Of a DNA stretch of 36,001 nucleotides, positions 1-9,246 are shown piece by piece. The notes beneath the pieces are model-generated. The model had not been told where the DNA came from and searched no databases. It worked only from the letters and a program-made list of their open reading frames with translations. Each line of letters opens with the position of its first letter. The first letter of the stretch is position 1. Source of the DNA: Sideroxyarcus sp045866275 (lineage in GTDB: Bacteria; Pseudomonadota; Gammaproteobacteria; Burkholderiales; Gallionellaceae); the NCBI GenBank assembly GCA_045866275.1, contig BAAFRX010000023.1, forward strand, positions 1 through 36,001, in the 5' to 3' direction. The position numbers and the translations under genes are program-made.

Positions 1-351
<351 letters not shown>

Positions 352-407
352 GATAATCCCCCATCAACCCAATTCAATTAACGAAAAGAACCTATAACAC
401 AAATACT

Positions 408-482
<75 letters not shown>

Positions 483-490
483 ATACACTT

Positions 491-564
491 TGGAGCGGGT
501 GAAGGGAATCGAACCCTCGTCATAAGCTTGGAAGGCTTCTGCTCTACCATTGAGCTACACCCGC
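491..564 (-). tRNA. tRNA-Gly (anticodon TCC)
   Basis: Minus-strand cloverleaf with acceptor GCGGGTG/CACCCGC and encoded CCA. The anticodon loop is CTTCCAA (anticodon TCC), flanked by GAAGC/GCTTA, so the outermost anticodon-stem pair is a G-A mismatch. The T arm carries GGGTTCGATTCCC. It lies eight bases upstream of tRNA-Thr and is part of the tRNA-Tyr/Gly/Thr-tuf unit. Confidence 0.96.
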
Positions 565-614
565 AAAACCCGACACCAGCCCACCTGATACAACAGCAAA
601 CTGCTCGTAAAATC

Positions 615-699
<85 letters not shown>

Positions 700-713
700 A
701 AAAAGAGCGCGCG

Positions 714-742
714 ATTATCCATAGAACGCCCACCCCTGTCAA
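714..742 (-). promoter_or_regulatory. Sigma70 promoter of the tRNA-tuf operon
   Basis: On the minus strand a perfect -35 hexamer TTGACA (742-737) is followed after 17 bases by the -10 hexamer GATAAT (719-714). A very GC-rich discriminator, GCGCGCGC, lies just downstream (about 706-713). That discriminator type is characteristic of stable-RNA and tuf promoters under stringent control; stringent regulation here is inferred. The predicted start of transcription is only a few bases upstream of mature tRNA-Tyr. Confidence 0.85.
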
Positions 743-805
743 AGGGAAAATACGGAATACGCGGAATATCTTTCTGGAAACCCGCTCCAGGCCGGCACCC
801 TTCCC

Positions 806-1480
806 TTACAGCAAGCCCTTTTCGGCGAAGGAATAGCCGCCCGTTCCCGCCACGACGAAATGGTCCAGCACCCGCACATCGACCAGGGCCAGCGCCTGTT
901 TCAGCGCGTCGGTCAGCAAGCGGTCCGCATCGCTCGGTTCGGCCACCCCGGAAGGATGATTGTGCGCGAGGATCAATGCCGCGGCATTGTGGGCCAGCGC
1001 GCGCTTCACCACTTCGCGCGGGTACACGCTGGTCTGGGTCAGCGTGCCCTGAAACAACTCTTCCGCCGCAATGACCCGGTGCTGCGCATCCAGAAACAGC
1101 GCGACGAACACCTCCTGCCGCCGCCCCTGGAGCAGGAGGTGCAGATATTCGCGCACCGCGCGCGGCGAATTCAGCGCATCGCCAACCTTCATTTCCTCCC
1201 GTAGCGCCCGCCGCGCCATTTCCAGCACGGCCTGCAATTGCACGTACTTCGCGGGTCCCATGCCGCGCACCGCGCAGAACGACTTTTCATCGGCGGCAAA
1301 CAGGCGGGTCAGGTCGCCGAACCGCTCCAGCAGTTCACGCGCCAGATCGACCGCACTTTTACCCGTCACGCCGATGCGCAAAAAGATCGCCAGCAACTCC
1401 GCATCGGACAGCGCCTGCGCGCCGCGCTGCAACAGCTTCTCCCGCGGACGCTCCCCCTTCGGCCAATCAACGATGCTCAT
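806..1480 (-). CDS. radC: RadC family JAB/JAMM-domain protein
   Basis: The 224-residue product matches full-length RadC. The N-terminal part has the helix-hairpin-helix-like UPF0758 region (LSDAELLAIFLRIG, and VRGMGPAKYVQLQA around residues 70-85). The C-terminal half is an MPN/JAB domain with the metal-binding motif HNHPSGVAEPSDAD (around residues 170-185). RadC was named as a DNA-repair protein, but a direct repair role has been questioned for the family, so its activity should be treated as unknown. The start ATG at 1480 overlaps the 3' end of the addA-like helicase gene by 14 bases, suggesting the last position of one transcript with addB and addA. Confidence 0.95.
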   Translation of the reverse strand: MSIVDWPKGERPREKLLQRGAQALSDAELLAIFLRIGVTGKSAVDLARELLERFGDLTRLFAADEKSFCAVRGMGPAKYVQLQAVLEMARRALREEMKVGDALNSPRAVREYLHLLLQGRRQEVFVALFLDAQHRVIAAEELFQGTLTQTSVYPREVVKRALAHNAAALILAHNHPSGVAEPSDADRLLTDALKQALALVDVRVLDHFVVAGTGGYSFAEKGLL

Positions 1481-4400
1481 CGCTCACCTCGCTCAATGTG
1501 CCCTCTGCAAATACCAGTGCGCAGCGCACCGGCTTCCCCTCGTACACCGACTGCATCGCAGCGCGGTATTCCCGCAGCTGCGCACGGTAGCGCGCCGCAT
1601 CCTCGGCATCGCCCAGCTTGTAATCCAGCACCCACACTGCATCGTCGAATTCCACCAGACGGTCGATGCGTTTCAGTTCGCCCGCGGCATTGATATAGGG
1701 CATCTCGTTGCAGGCATTGCGATATTGCCGCGCATCGAAAAAACGCGCGAGTTGCGGCAATGCCATCAGGCGGCGGGCTTGCTGCCAGAGCATCTCCATT
1801 TCGGGCGCGGGAATAGCAAGGCGTCGCTGAAGTGCATCCCGCTCGTCTGCACGCTGTTCAGTGAGCTGCTGCAACAAGGCATGCAGCCAGATGCCGCGCT
1901 GCTGTTGCGGGGTATTGCGCGCGGCGCGTTTGCCGGCAGGGAGGATGGCGGGCAGCGATACGCGCTGCACCCCCTGTGCGGCCTGCTTCATCTCATGCAC
2001 GACATTATTGGAATGCAAAGGATTCTCCGCTTCGCCGATCACGGCCGCGATGCGCCCATACCAGGTGAGACGCTTCGTCTCGCGCGCGCCCTGGCTGCCG
2101 CTGACGACCAGCGCCTGTTGCGCGCGGGTCATGGCGACGTAGAGCAGGTTCATCTCTTCGCGCGCCTGCTCGGCGGCATCCCGCTCGAACAAGGGCAAAC
2201 GCATCTTCCCGCGCGAAGCCTGGTCGGTATAGAGCGAAAAATGCAGCGGCCGCGCCTCATGCGTCGGCCAGTCCAGCAGCACATCGTTGCCGTCCCTGTT
2301 TTTCTTTTCCGCGTTCGCATCCAGCAGCCACACGATGGGCGCTTCCAGGCCTTTCGATTCGTGCACAGTATAGATGCGTACCGCGTCCCCGGCCGTGCCC
2401 AGCTTGCCCTCGTCCGGCGCATCATCGTCACTCTCGCGCAGTTCGCGTAACTCTTGCAGGAATCGCGGCAGGCTGGGATAGCGCCCCGCATCCACCGAAA
2501 GCGCGATCTCCATAAAGGCATGCAGATTGGCCGTCACTTTTGCGCGCGTCTCCTGCGGCAGCGCGGCGCTATAACGCGCGATCACCTCGCCTTCGAAATA
2601 GACGCGATCGAGCAAGTCGTGCACCGGCAGCTTGTCGGCCAGCGCGAGCCAGCGTTGCAGCAATTCGACGGCGCGTTGCAGGGCGGGAGAAGGTTCGGAC
2701 AAGTGTTGCAGACGTTGCCACCACGAAAGGCGAGTGGGGGATGCCAAGTGCCGCGCAGAATCCTCGGCTCTCGATAGCCGCTCCTCAGCACTGCTTGATG
2801 CCAAGCGCATCAGGTCCGCATCGCTGCACGCAAAAATTGGCGTGCGCAACACCTGCGCCAGGGCTAGATCGGCGAACGGCGTGATGAGGAACAGCAGCAG
2901 CGCCTGGATGTCATCTGCCTCCAGCGTGTCGAGCAGGCCGCCACGGCGCGAAGTGATGAAGGGGATGTGCCGCGCGCGCAGGGCTTCTTCGTAGCTCGCG
3001 AGGTGGGTGCGGCTGCGCACCAGCACCATGATGTCACCCCAGGTCGCACGACGCGCACCCTCTTCATCGTTCACTGACCACGCGTTGACGATGGTTTGCA
3101 ATTGCGTGGCGAATTCTTTGGCTTCTTTCTGGCGTGCGCCTTCTTCGGTTTCGGTGCGACAGGTGGTGAGCGGGTTGCGCAGCTTCATCGAGGGTTCCCC
3201 CACCCCAACCCCTCCCCCGGCGGGAGAGGGGCTGTCGGCGGCTGCAATTTCAGCGACCGCCAGCGGCATCACCAGCACATGCCCCGGCAATTCCGTCTGA
3301 TGCGTCTGGTGCTCGACGAAATCGAAACCGTCCGGTTGCTCGCGGAACACCGCATTCACCGCATCGACCACAGCTTGCGAATTGCGGCGCGTGAGGCTGT
3401 TACCCAGGGTCTTCGCATTGAAATGTTTTTTCAGGTATTCGCGCGCCACGCCGAACAGGCGCGCATCGGCGCGGCGGAAACGGTAGATGGATTGCTTGGG
3501 GTCGCCTACCACGAACACGGTCGGCTGCGACTCCACCGCCGCGGCGGCATCGAACCAGGCGCGCAGGATCTGCCATTGCAGCGGGTTGGTGTCCTGGAAC
3601 TCGTCCAGCAATACATGGCGATAGCGGCTGTCGAGTTTGTACTGCATGGTCTCGGCGTGTTCGCTTTGTTGCAACAGGCGGCACAACTGCCATTCCAGAT
3701 CGGAGAAATCCATCTGCTGCTTCTGTGCCTTGAGCGCCTGATAGCGTTCGAGGAAAGCCGCGCCGCACTGCAGCACGGCTTCGTTCAGGCGATAGGCTTG
3801 CTGCTCGGCCAGAGTGTCGCGCACTTCCTGCACGCTGGCGAACATCGCATCGCGCGCAACCAGAAAGGCTTCCGCATCCTGTTTTTTCGTCGGCTTGAAA
3901 CTGCGCGGCTCATCGGCCTGTGTGAACAGCAAGCGCGACACCGCATCGAAACGCGCCTCGGGCGCGCTGTTCGTCCACACCCGCTCCAGCTCGCCGGCTT
4001 TCTTCGCCTGCGTGTCGGTGCCGTTGCTCGCCAACTGGCGCACGAACGCGAAATACACTGCTTCGCTGTTGCCGCATGCGACCCAGTCAACCATCGGATC
4101 GAAATCCATGTCCACCGCCAGATCATTGCGCAGGTGCTCCAGCGCGAACGCCAAGCCATCCTGTCGGCCCTGCGTATAGGCCCACCACTCGGCGCGCTTG
4201 GCGAGGAAGTTGAACAACAGCTTGCGCGTGTTGAACAGGCCATGGTTCTCGAACAGCCATTGCATGTGCTGCGCCGGTTCGCCATCCGGCTGTTTGCGCA
4301 TCTGCTCCAGCAGTTCTTCCCACGCTTCTTCCTGCTCCGCACCGGCGTGTTCCAGCAGACTCATCCCCTGCATCACATCCGCATTCAATGGCGCGCGCTG

Positions 4401-4769
4401 CATGACCTGCATGAACCAGCCGTGGAAGGTGCTGAGGGTGATGGCGGGCTGGGCCAGCAACACATCCTTATAGAGTGCGCGCGCACGTTGCAGTTGTTCG
4501 TCGCTGAGTTCCGCGATGCCGCGCTCGGCGAAGAACTTCCGCACGAAAGCGTCATCGCCCAGCGCCAGATCGCGCAGCCACAATTGCAAGCGCGCCTGCA
4601 TCTCCTGCGCGGCCTTGCGCGTAAAGGTGATGGCGAGGATGGTCGAAGGCGGCGCACCGTCCAGCAACAGACGCACGATGCGCGACACCAGCAGCCAGGT
4701 CTTGCCGCTGCCGGCACAGGCCTCGACCACGACGCTGCGGTTGGGATCGAGGGCGATGTGGTTGCTCAT
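1467..4769 (-). CDS. addA: AddA-like UvrD-family helicase with C-terminal nuclease domain
   Basis: This is an 1100-residue superfamily 1A helicase-nuclease that would process double-strand DNA ends for RecA-dependent recombination together with the AddB-like neighbour. Visible motifs are Walker A ACAGSGKT (residues 17-24), the DE box LLDEFQDTNPLQW, VVGDPKQSIYRFRRADA, the late helicase motif LLYVAMTRAQQAL, and a RecB-type PD-(D/E)XK nuclease near the C-terminus (RIDRLVEF ... WVLDYKLG). The ATG at 4769 is chosen because it forms an ATGA overlap with the stop of the upstream addB-like gene. The frame is open much further upstream, but that is addB antiframe. Residues about 513-525 (SPSPAGGGVGVGE) are encoded by an inserted palindromic repeat. 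Confidence 0.92.
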   Translation of the reverse strand: MSNHIALDPNRSVVVEACAGSGKTWLLVSRIVRLLLDGAPPSTILAITFTRKAAQEMQARLQLWLRDLALGDDAFVRKFFAERGIAELSDEQLQRARALYKDVLLAQPAITLSTFHGWFMQVMQRAPLNADVMQGMSLLEHAGAEQEEAWEELLEQMRKQPDGEPAQHMQWLFENHGLFNTRKLLFNFLAKRAEWWAYTQGRQDGLAFALEHLRNDLAVDMDFDPMVDWVACGNSEAVYFAFVRQLASNGTDTQAKKAGELERVWTNSAPEARFDAVSRLLFTQADEPRSFKPTKKQDAEAFLVARDAMFASVQEVRDTLAEQQAYRLNEAVLQCGAAFLERYQALKAQKQQMDFSDLEWQLCRLLQQSEHAETMQYKLDSRYRHVLLDEFQDTNPLQWQILRAWFDAAAAVESQPTVFVVGDPKQSIYRFRRADARLFGVAREYLKKHFNAKTLGNSLTRRNSQAVVDAVNAVFREQPDGFDFVEHQTHQTELPGHVLVMPLAVAEIAAADSPSPAGGGVGVGEPSMKLRNPLTTCRTETEEGARQKEAKEFATQLQTIVNAWSVNDEEGARRATWGDIMVLVRSRTHLASYEEALRARHIPFITSRRGGLLDTLEADDIQALLLFLITPFADLALAQVLRTPIFACSDADLMRLASSSAEERLSRAEDSARHLASPTRLSWWQRLQHLSEPSPALQRAVELLQRWLALADKLPVHDLLDRVYFEGEVIARYSAALPQETRAKVTANLHAFMEIALSVDAGRYPSLPRFLQELRELRESDDDAPDEGKLGTAGDAVRIYTVHESKGLEAPIVWLLDANAEKKNRDGNDVLLDWPTHEARPLHFSLYTDQASRGKMRLPLFERDAAEQAREEMNLLYVAMTRAQQALVVSGSQGARETKRLTWYGRIAAVIGEAENPLHSNNVVHEMKQAAQGVQRVSLPAILPAGKRAARNTPQQQRGIWLHALLQQLTEQRADERDALQRRLAIPAPEMEMLWQQARRLMALPQLARFFDARQYRNACNEMPYINAAGELKRIDRLVEFDDAVWVLDYKLGDAEDAARYRAQLREYRAAMQSVYEGKPVRCALVFAEGTLSEVSDEHR
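3195..3231. repeat. Palindromic GC-rich repeat inside addA
   Basis: A C-rich/G-rich stretch with the core CCCCTC(...)GAGAGGGG, preceded by CCCCACCCCAACC, lies inside the addA-like reading frame and keeps it open. Sequences of this form are common as dispersed intergenic repeats in proteobacterial genomes (general knowledge, not searched here). In this frame it encodes the low-complexity peptide SPSPAGGGVGVGE, unlike the surrounding helicase sequence. Confidence 0.6.
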
Positions 4770-7318
4770 ACCCATTCCCCCTTGCGGCACACCCCGCGCA
4801 CTTCGCAGTACGCGCACACCGCATCGATGCCGTTCGCCGGCAGCCCCGCTCCGCCGCGTATCTCGCCCATCACCTGCTCCAGCCGTTCCGCATTCAGTTG
4901 CGCCAGCAGCGGCACGTCCTCCTTGGGCGCGACCTCGCTCACCTTGCCGCCCTCGATGCTGACAAAAGCCGCATCCGCCGCTTCGTGCGCGTAGGCGTAG
5001 CAGGCGAGTTGCACATCCTCGCCCGGCTCCTTTAATTTGTTGCGCAACACCTGTTCGCTCTGCGTCTTGTAATCCAGCACCCGTTTCTCGTCGTCGCGCA
5101 CATCCAGCCGGTCGATGCGGCCGCGCAGGCGGATGCCTTCCAGCGGCCAGTCGAAAGCCTGTTCGGATTCCGCATAGCGCCAACCGTCTGCCTCGCGCGT
5201 CGTCTGCCATTCGAGGTAGGCTGGCAAGGACTGCATCCAGCGCGCCAGCCAGGCGCGTGCCGTGAAGTCCTGTGCCAGCAGGTCTGCAAAGACTTCCTCG
5301 CTGATGCGCCGCAAGACAGCCATCATTTCTTCCGCGTCGCCTTGCATCACCAGCGGATACTGCGCGTGGAAACGTTGCAGGATGGTATGCACGCGCTCGC
5401 CGTAAGCGCGTTTTTCGATGGCTTCCGGCACTTCATCCAATTCGTTCAACTTCAAGATGTGGCGCGCATAGTATTGATAGGGGCAGGCCACCAGCGCGTT
5501 GTAGCCGCTGATGGAGATGCTGGTCGGCACGCTATCCGGCGCCACGCCAGGTGCGGGCCGCGCAGACTTTGCCAGCTCGACATGCTGCGCGTCTTCCGCC
5601 GCCAGATAAGCCAGCAACGCGCGCTCGTCTAACGTGATACTTGCGCAGCCAGATTCATGTTCCAGGTGCAGCATCTGCAGGAATGGACTGAGCAGGCGCG
5701 CTTCGCCGTTCTGCTCTTTCTGCCAGGTGACCAGCACATCCTCGTTCATGGCGAGCAAGGCGCGCAGATCGTCGTGCTGACGCGCGGCATGGAAACTGCG
5801 CGTGGGCAGCCCCAGCGTGGCACGCACCGCATCGTTGAACCAGCGTCCGCCATCGCCTGCGCTCGGCAGATGAGCTGCATCGCACCCCAGCAACAGCACC
5901 GCATCGAAATTGCGCCAGCGCGTCGCCGCCAGATGGGTGAAACGCACCGGGCTGTCGATGCTGCGGTCGCGGAAGGTGGCGATATCCAGTTGCTGCGCCA
6001 GCCAGCGGCGCCATTCGGCGAAGCGGTAACGGCCTGCATCACGGTGTAATTCCTGCCGCCAGATCTCCAGCGCATACAGCAGTTGCTGCCCCGCATCGTC
6101 CTGTTGCAGACCCGCGTCGATGCCCAGCACGTTCAGGCTTTGCTGCAAGGCCGCCAGCCATTCCGCCAGCGTCTGCTGCTTGTTCTGCGCCAGCAGTGCC
6201 GAGGCTTGCCGCAAGCGCGCCATGGGTTGATGCAAGGCGACTTCCTGCGCCGTGAGCGCAACAAACTTTTCCAGCCCCGACACCACGCCTTGTTGGCGCA
6301 GCAGTTGTTCCAGTTGATACACCGCCGCCTTGCGTGCGCCCGCCGTCATGTCGGCGAAGATGAACGGCGACTTGAGCAGGTCGAGCAGGTCGTGATGATA
6401 GAAATCGCTTTGCAGCGCGGTGAGCCAACGATCCAACACCGTGCTGACCGACAGCGTGGCGAAGGTCCAGCCGCTTTCGTCTGCCACCAGTATCTCGGCG
6501 CGCTCCAGCAGCGCACGCGCACGGCGCGCCACCACCCGGTCCTGCGCCACGATGGCAATAGTGCGCTTGCCGTCGCCCAGCCAGCGCCGCACTTGCATGG
6601 CGGCGGCATGGGCTTCCTGTTCGAGCGAGGTGGCGGCGAAGAATAGCGGTGCCCGAGCAGGCACATCCATCTCTCTCAAATCAAACACCTTCACCGGCGC
6701 GCGCTGCTCATATTCTTCAAGGAAGCGTTGTTCCAGCGCGTCCCATTCCGAGGTGCGCAGCACATACAAGGGACGCTCAGCCTGTTGCGCCAGCTTGCCG
6801 AGACGCATCTGATAGGCACGCGCGGCATCCAGTTCATCGCCGGCCTGCATGACATGCCACAACTCGAACACCAGCCGCGCTTCCAGTTGCAGCGTGGCGT
6901 TCTGCCGCGCCTGCCAGGCTTGCTGCACGGCAGCCGCGAACGTCTCCGCGTCGTCCGGCAAGGCATGCAATGCGTAGGTGAGTTCGTCGAACAGCTTGAG
7001 CAGCTCCTGCGTCATGCTCCACAAGTCGGCGTGCTCGAACCATTGCAATTTGCGCAGTTGCTGGTAGAGCAAGGCACTGCGCTGGCTGTCGCTGGCGACG
7101 GGTGCGGCGAGCGGCACGCCTTGCGCCCATTCGTTCAGCGTTACCATCTGCGGCAGCAGGAGGGCGGGCACTTGCGCACGGCGCATCAAGGCTTGCGCCA
7201 GCGGCTGCGCGGCATGCATGTTGGGCAGGATGATGGTAATGCCGCGCAGGTCGGGCGCGGGATGCGCCGCGAGGATGCCTTGGGCGACGCGTTCGAAAAG
7301 CTCGGTTGCTTTGCTCAC
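4766..7318 (-). CDS. addB: AddB-like PD-(D/E)XK nuclease subunit with iron-sulfur cysteines
   Basis: An 850-residue protein of the AddB type, partner of the AddA-like helicase-nuclease. The N-terminal two-thirds resembles an inactivated helicase: no Walker A GKT is present in the opening sequence. The C-terminal nuclease shows RGRIDRLDVRDDEKRVLDYK (about 725-745). Four cysteines fit the AddB iron-sulfur staple: one in VACPYQYYARHILKL before the nuclease core and CAYCEVRGVC at the C-terminus. The start codon is GTG at 7318, supported by a GTGA overlap with the fdxA stop. Its own stop overlaps the addA start (ATGA). Both overlaps suggest translational coupling. Generic annotation would call it a PD-(D/E)XK nuclease family protein. 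Confidence 0.88.
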   Translation of the reverse strand: MSKATELFERVAQGILAAHPAPDLRGITIILPNMHAAQPLAQALMRRAQVPALLLPQMVTLNEWAQGVPLAAPVASDSQRSALLYQQLRKLQWFEHADLWSMTQELLKLFDELTYALHALPDDAETFAAAVQQAWQARQNATLQLEARLVFELWHVMQAGDELDAARAYQMRLGKLAQQAERPLYVLRTSEWDALEQRFLEEYEQRAPVKVFDLREMDVPARAPLFFAATSLEQEAHAAAMQVRRWLGDGKRTIAIVAQDRVVARRARALLERAEILVADESGWTFATLSVSTVLDRWLTALQSDFYHHDLLDLLKSPFIFADMTAGARKAAVYQLEQLLRQQGVVSGLEKFVALTAQEVALHQPMARLRQASALLAQNKQQTLAEWLAALQQSLNVLGIDAGLQQDDAGQQLLYALEIWRQELHRDAGRYRFAEWRRWLAQQLDIATFRDRSIDSPVRFTHLAATRWRNFDAVLLLGCDAAHLPSAGDGGRWFNDAVRATLGLPTRSFHAARQHDDLRALLAMNEDVLVTWQKEQNGEARLLSPFLQMLHLEHESGCASITLDERALLAYLAAEDAQHVELAKSARPAPGVAPDSVPTSISISGYNALVACPYQYYARHILKLNELDEVPEAIEKRAYGERVHTILQRFHAQYPLVMQGDAEEMMAVLRRISEEVFADLLAQDFTARAWLARWMQSLPAYLEWQTTREADGWRYAESEQAFDWPLEGIRLRGRIDRLDVRDDEKRVLDYKTQSEQVLRNKLKEPGEDVQLACYAYAHEAADAAFVSIEGGKVSEVAPKEDVPLLAQLNAERLEQVMGEIRGGAGLPANGIDAVCAYCEVRGVCRKGEWV

Positions 7319-7638
7319 CGCTTTAACAGATGGAGTTTGTCTTTGACCTTGAGCCAGTCATCGGCGTCTGCGGGCGCGTCTTTCTTCGCCGTGATGGGCT
7401 TCCATTGTTTCGCCAGCTCGGCATTCAAGGCGATGAACGGCTGCTGGTCTTGCGGCAAGTCGTCCGCCGCATAGATCGCCCCGGCCGGACATTCCGGGAC
7501 GCACAGCGAACAGTCGATGCACTCCTCGGGATCGATGACGAGGAAGTTCTCGCCCTCGCGGAAACAGTCAACCGGGCACACTTCGACGCAGTCGGTGTAT
7601 TTGCAGCGGATGCAGTTGTCGGCGACGACGTAGGCCAT
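7315..7638 (-). CDS. fdxA: Seven-iron (3Fe-4S/4Fe-4S) ferredoxin FdxA
   Basis: The 107-residue protein has the FdxA arrangement: an N-terminal CIRCKYTDCVEVCPVDC segment, in which a cluster cysteine motif is stretched as in 7Fe-8S ferredoxins, and a second motif CIDCSLCVPECP. A C-terminal extension (KPITAKKDAPADADDWLKV) is typical of the Azotobacter FdI/FdxA group. It is a cytoplasmic low-potential electron carrier. The gene begins eight bases after the amidotransferase stop and its TGA overlaps the GTG start of the addB-like gene, so it is cotranscribed with DNA-repair genes. The electron-transfer partner is not evident from the sequence. Confidence 0.95.
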   Translation of the reverse strand: MAYVVADNCIRCKYTDCVEVCPVDCFREGENFLVIDPEECIDCSLCVPECPAGAIYAADDLPQDQQPFIALNAELAKQWKPITAKKDAPADADDWLKVKDKLHLLKR

Positions 7639-7646
7639 GCCGCATT

Positions 7647-8363
7647 CTAACTGTTTTTGCGCGAAAGCCCCCGGAGCCAGTGCTGGTAGAGGCGTTCAGC
7701 AACGCGCTGCAGGGGCGGCAGTTTTGCGTGCATCTGCGCCTGCATGGTTTTCGCCGTCTGGACGGCAACACGGTTGCGCGCAGACTCGATTTCCTGCGCG
7801 CCTGATTCGCACCAGTCGCGCACCATCTGCCCGGTCATTTCGACGTGGCATTGCAGCGCCAGATGTTTGCCCATGGCCCAAGCCTGATGGGTGCAGTGCG
7901 CGCTGGCGAGCAGATGCGCCGCGCCGCGCGGCAAGGAGAAGGTCTCACCGTGCCAGTGAAAAGCCTCGAAGCGGAAGATGTCGCCGAACCACGCGCGTGC
8001 GCCGGCATTGTCGGACACGGTCACCTCGCCCCAGCCGATTTCTTTCACCGGATTCCGCGTGACGGCAGCGCCCAGCGCTTTCGACATCAGTTGTCCGCCC
8101 AGACAATGACCCAACACGGGAATGTCATGCTCTACCGCCGCGCGGATCAGCGCCAGCGTTGGTTCGATCCACGGCAGGTCATCGTTCGCGCTCATCGGCC
8201 CGCCCATCAATACGAGCCCGGAAAAATCACGCACATCCCGCGGAACAGGGTCTCCGGCATCAATGGCAACAAGTCGCCAGGGAACGGCATGGCGATCGAG
8301 AAACTGCGCGAGGTAACCGGGGCCTTCGAAGGGGACGTGGCGAAAGATGGCAACGGGTTTCAT
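7647..8363 (-). CDS. Class I glutamine amidotransferase
   Basis: The 238-residue protein is a stand-alone class I (triad) glutamine amidotransferase, similar to the amidotransferase half of GMP synthase. The nucleophile elbow is LGHCLGGQL (cysteine near residue 97), and the catalytic His-Glu pair is in QCHVEMT. LVLMGGPMSAND is the oxyanion-side motif of this family. No synthetase domain is attached, so the acceptor substrate is unknown; such proteins are generally annotated as type 1 glutamine amidotransferases. It lies 22 bases downstream of folE2 and eight bases upstream of fdxA in a probable operon. Confidence 0.88.
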   Translation of the reverse strand: MKPVAIFRHVPFEGPGYLAQFLDRHAVPWRLVAIDAGDPVPRDVRDFSGLVLMGGPMSANDDLPWIEPTLALIRAAVEHDIPVLGHCLGGQLMSKALGAAVTRNPVKEIGWGEVTVSDNAGARAWFGDIFRFEAFHWHGETFSLPRGAAHLLASAHCTHQAWAMGKHLALQCHVEMTGQMVRDWCESGAQEIESARNRVAVQTAKTMQAQMHAKLPPLQRVAERLYQHWLRGLSRKNS

Positions 8364-8385
8364 GCGGAATGTTCGTCCTGCCGCC

Positions 8386-9183
8386 TCAATTCTGCGTCTT
8401 GTCCCGCTCGATCAGAGCATAGGCAGAATGATTATGGATCGACTCGAAGTTCTCCGACTCGACGATGTAGGATTCGATGCGTTCGTCCGCGTTGAGGGCG
8501 GCCGCAATGTCCCGCACCATGTCCTCGACGAACTTGGGATGGTCGTACGCATATTCCGTCACATACTTTTCGTCCGGACGTTTGAGCAGACCGTACAATT
8601 CGCTCGATGCCTGGTCTTCCGCGACCCGCACCAGCTCCTCGATCCACACCACGCTGCGGGTGCGCACGGTGAGCGTGACATGCGAACGCTGGTTGTGCGC
8701 GCCGCGCTCGGAGATTTCCTTTGAACACGGGCACAGGCTGGTCACCGGGACCAGCACCTTCATGCTGAAGCGATACTTGCCCTCCACGATTTCGCCGATA
8801 AAGCTCACATCGTAGTCGAGCAGACTCTGCACCCCGGAAACCGGCGCGGTCTTGTTGACGAAATAAGGGAAAGCCATCTCGATGTAGCCGGATTTCGCTT
8901 CCAGCTTTTGCACCATTTCGCGCAGGATGCTTTCGAACGATTCGACCGAAATCTCGCGTCCGTGCTGGTTCAATATCTGCACGAAGCGCGACATGTGCGT
9001 GCCCTTGAAATTGTGCGGCAGATGCACGTACATGTTGAACGTGGCGACGGTGTGCTGCACCCCGACGCTCTTGTCCTTGACCTTGACCGGATGGCGGATG
9101 CTTTTGATGCCGACCTTGTCGATGGCGAGGTGGCGTGTATCGGCGCTGCTTTGCACGTCAGGGATGGGCGCGATCGAGTTCAT
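8386..9183 (-). CDS. folE2: GTP cyclohydrolase FolE2 (type IB)
   Basis: A 265-residue GTP cyclohydrolase IB, which converts GTP to 7,8-dihydroneopterin triphosphate, the first step of folate synthesis. Family signatures include the N-terminal KVGIKSIRHPV, the active-site segment TSLCPCSKEIS with the conserved cysteine, GAHNQRSHV, and the C-terminal ENFESIHNHSAYA. The FolE2 form does not require zinc specifically, unlike FolE. It lies 63 bases downstream of dxs; that gap contains a perfect 8-bp inverted repeat (9210-9231) that could regulate it. No FolE homologue is seen in this window. Confidence 0.95.
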   Translation of the reverse strand: MNSIAPIPDVQSSADTRHLAIDKVGIKSIRHPVKVKDKSVGVQHTVATFNMYVHLPHNFKGTHMSRFVQILNQHGREISVESFESILREMVQKLEAKSGYIEMAFPYFVNKTAPVSGVQSLLDYDVSFIGEIVEGKYRFSMKVLVPVTSLCPCSKEISERGAHNQRSHVTLTVRTRSVVWIEELVRVAEDQASSELYGLLKRPDEKYVTEYAYDHPKFVEDMVRDIAAALNADERIESYIVESENFESIHNHSAYALIERDKTQN

Positions 9184-9209
9184 GATTCGTCTCTTGAAAA
9201 ATGAGTGGA

Positions 9210-9231
9210 CGGGAATAATAACCTATTCCCG
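9210..9231. promoter_or_regulatory. Inverted repeat upstream of folE2
   Basis: A perfect 8-bp inverted repeat, CGGGAATA and TATTCCCG, is separated by six bases and lies 27 bases upstream of the folE2 start in the dxs-folE2 gap. It lacks a trailing T-run on the minus strand, so it is not an obvious terminator. It could be an operator or mRNA hairpin. It does not look like a Zur box. Confidence 0.4.
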
Positions 9232-9246
9232 ACGGATTTACTCGGG

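Noticed and set aside
3096..4994. A 632-codon open frame on the plus strand opposite addA
   Set aside because: It is antisense to a helicase with clear motifs, has no recognisable domain, and long antisense frames are common at this GC content.
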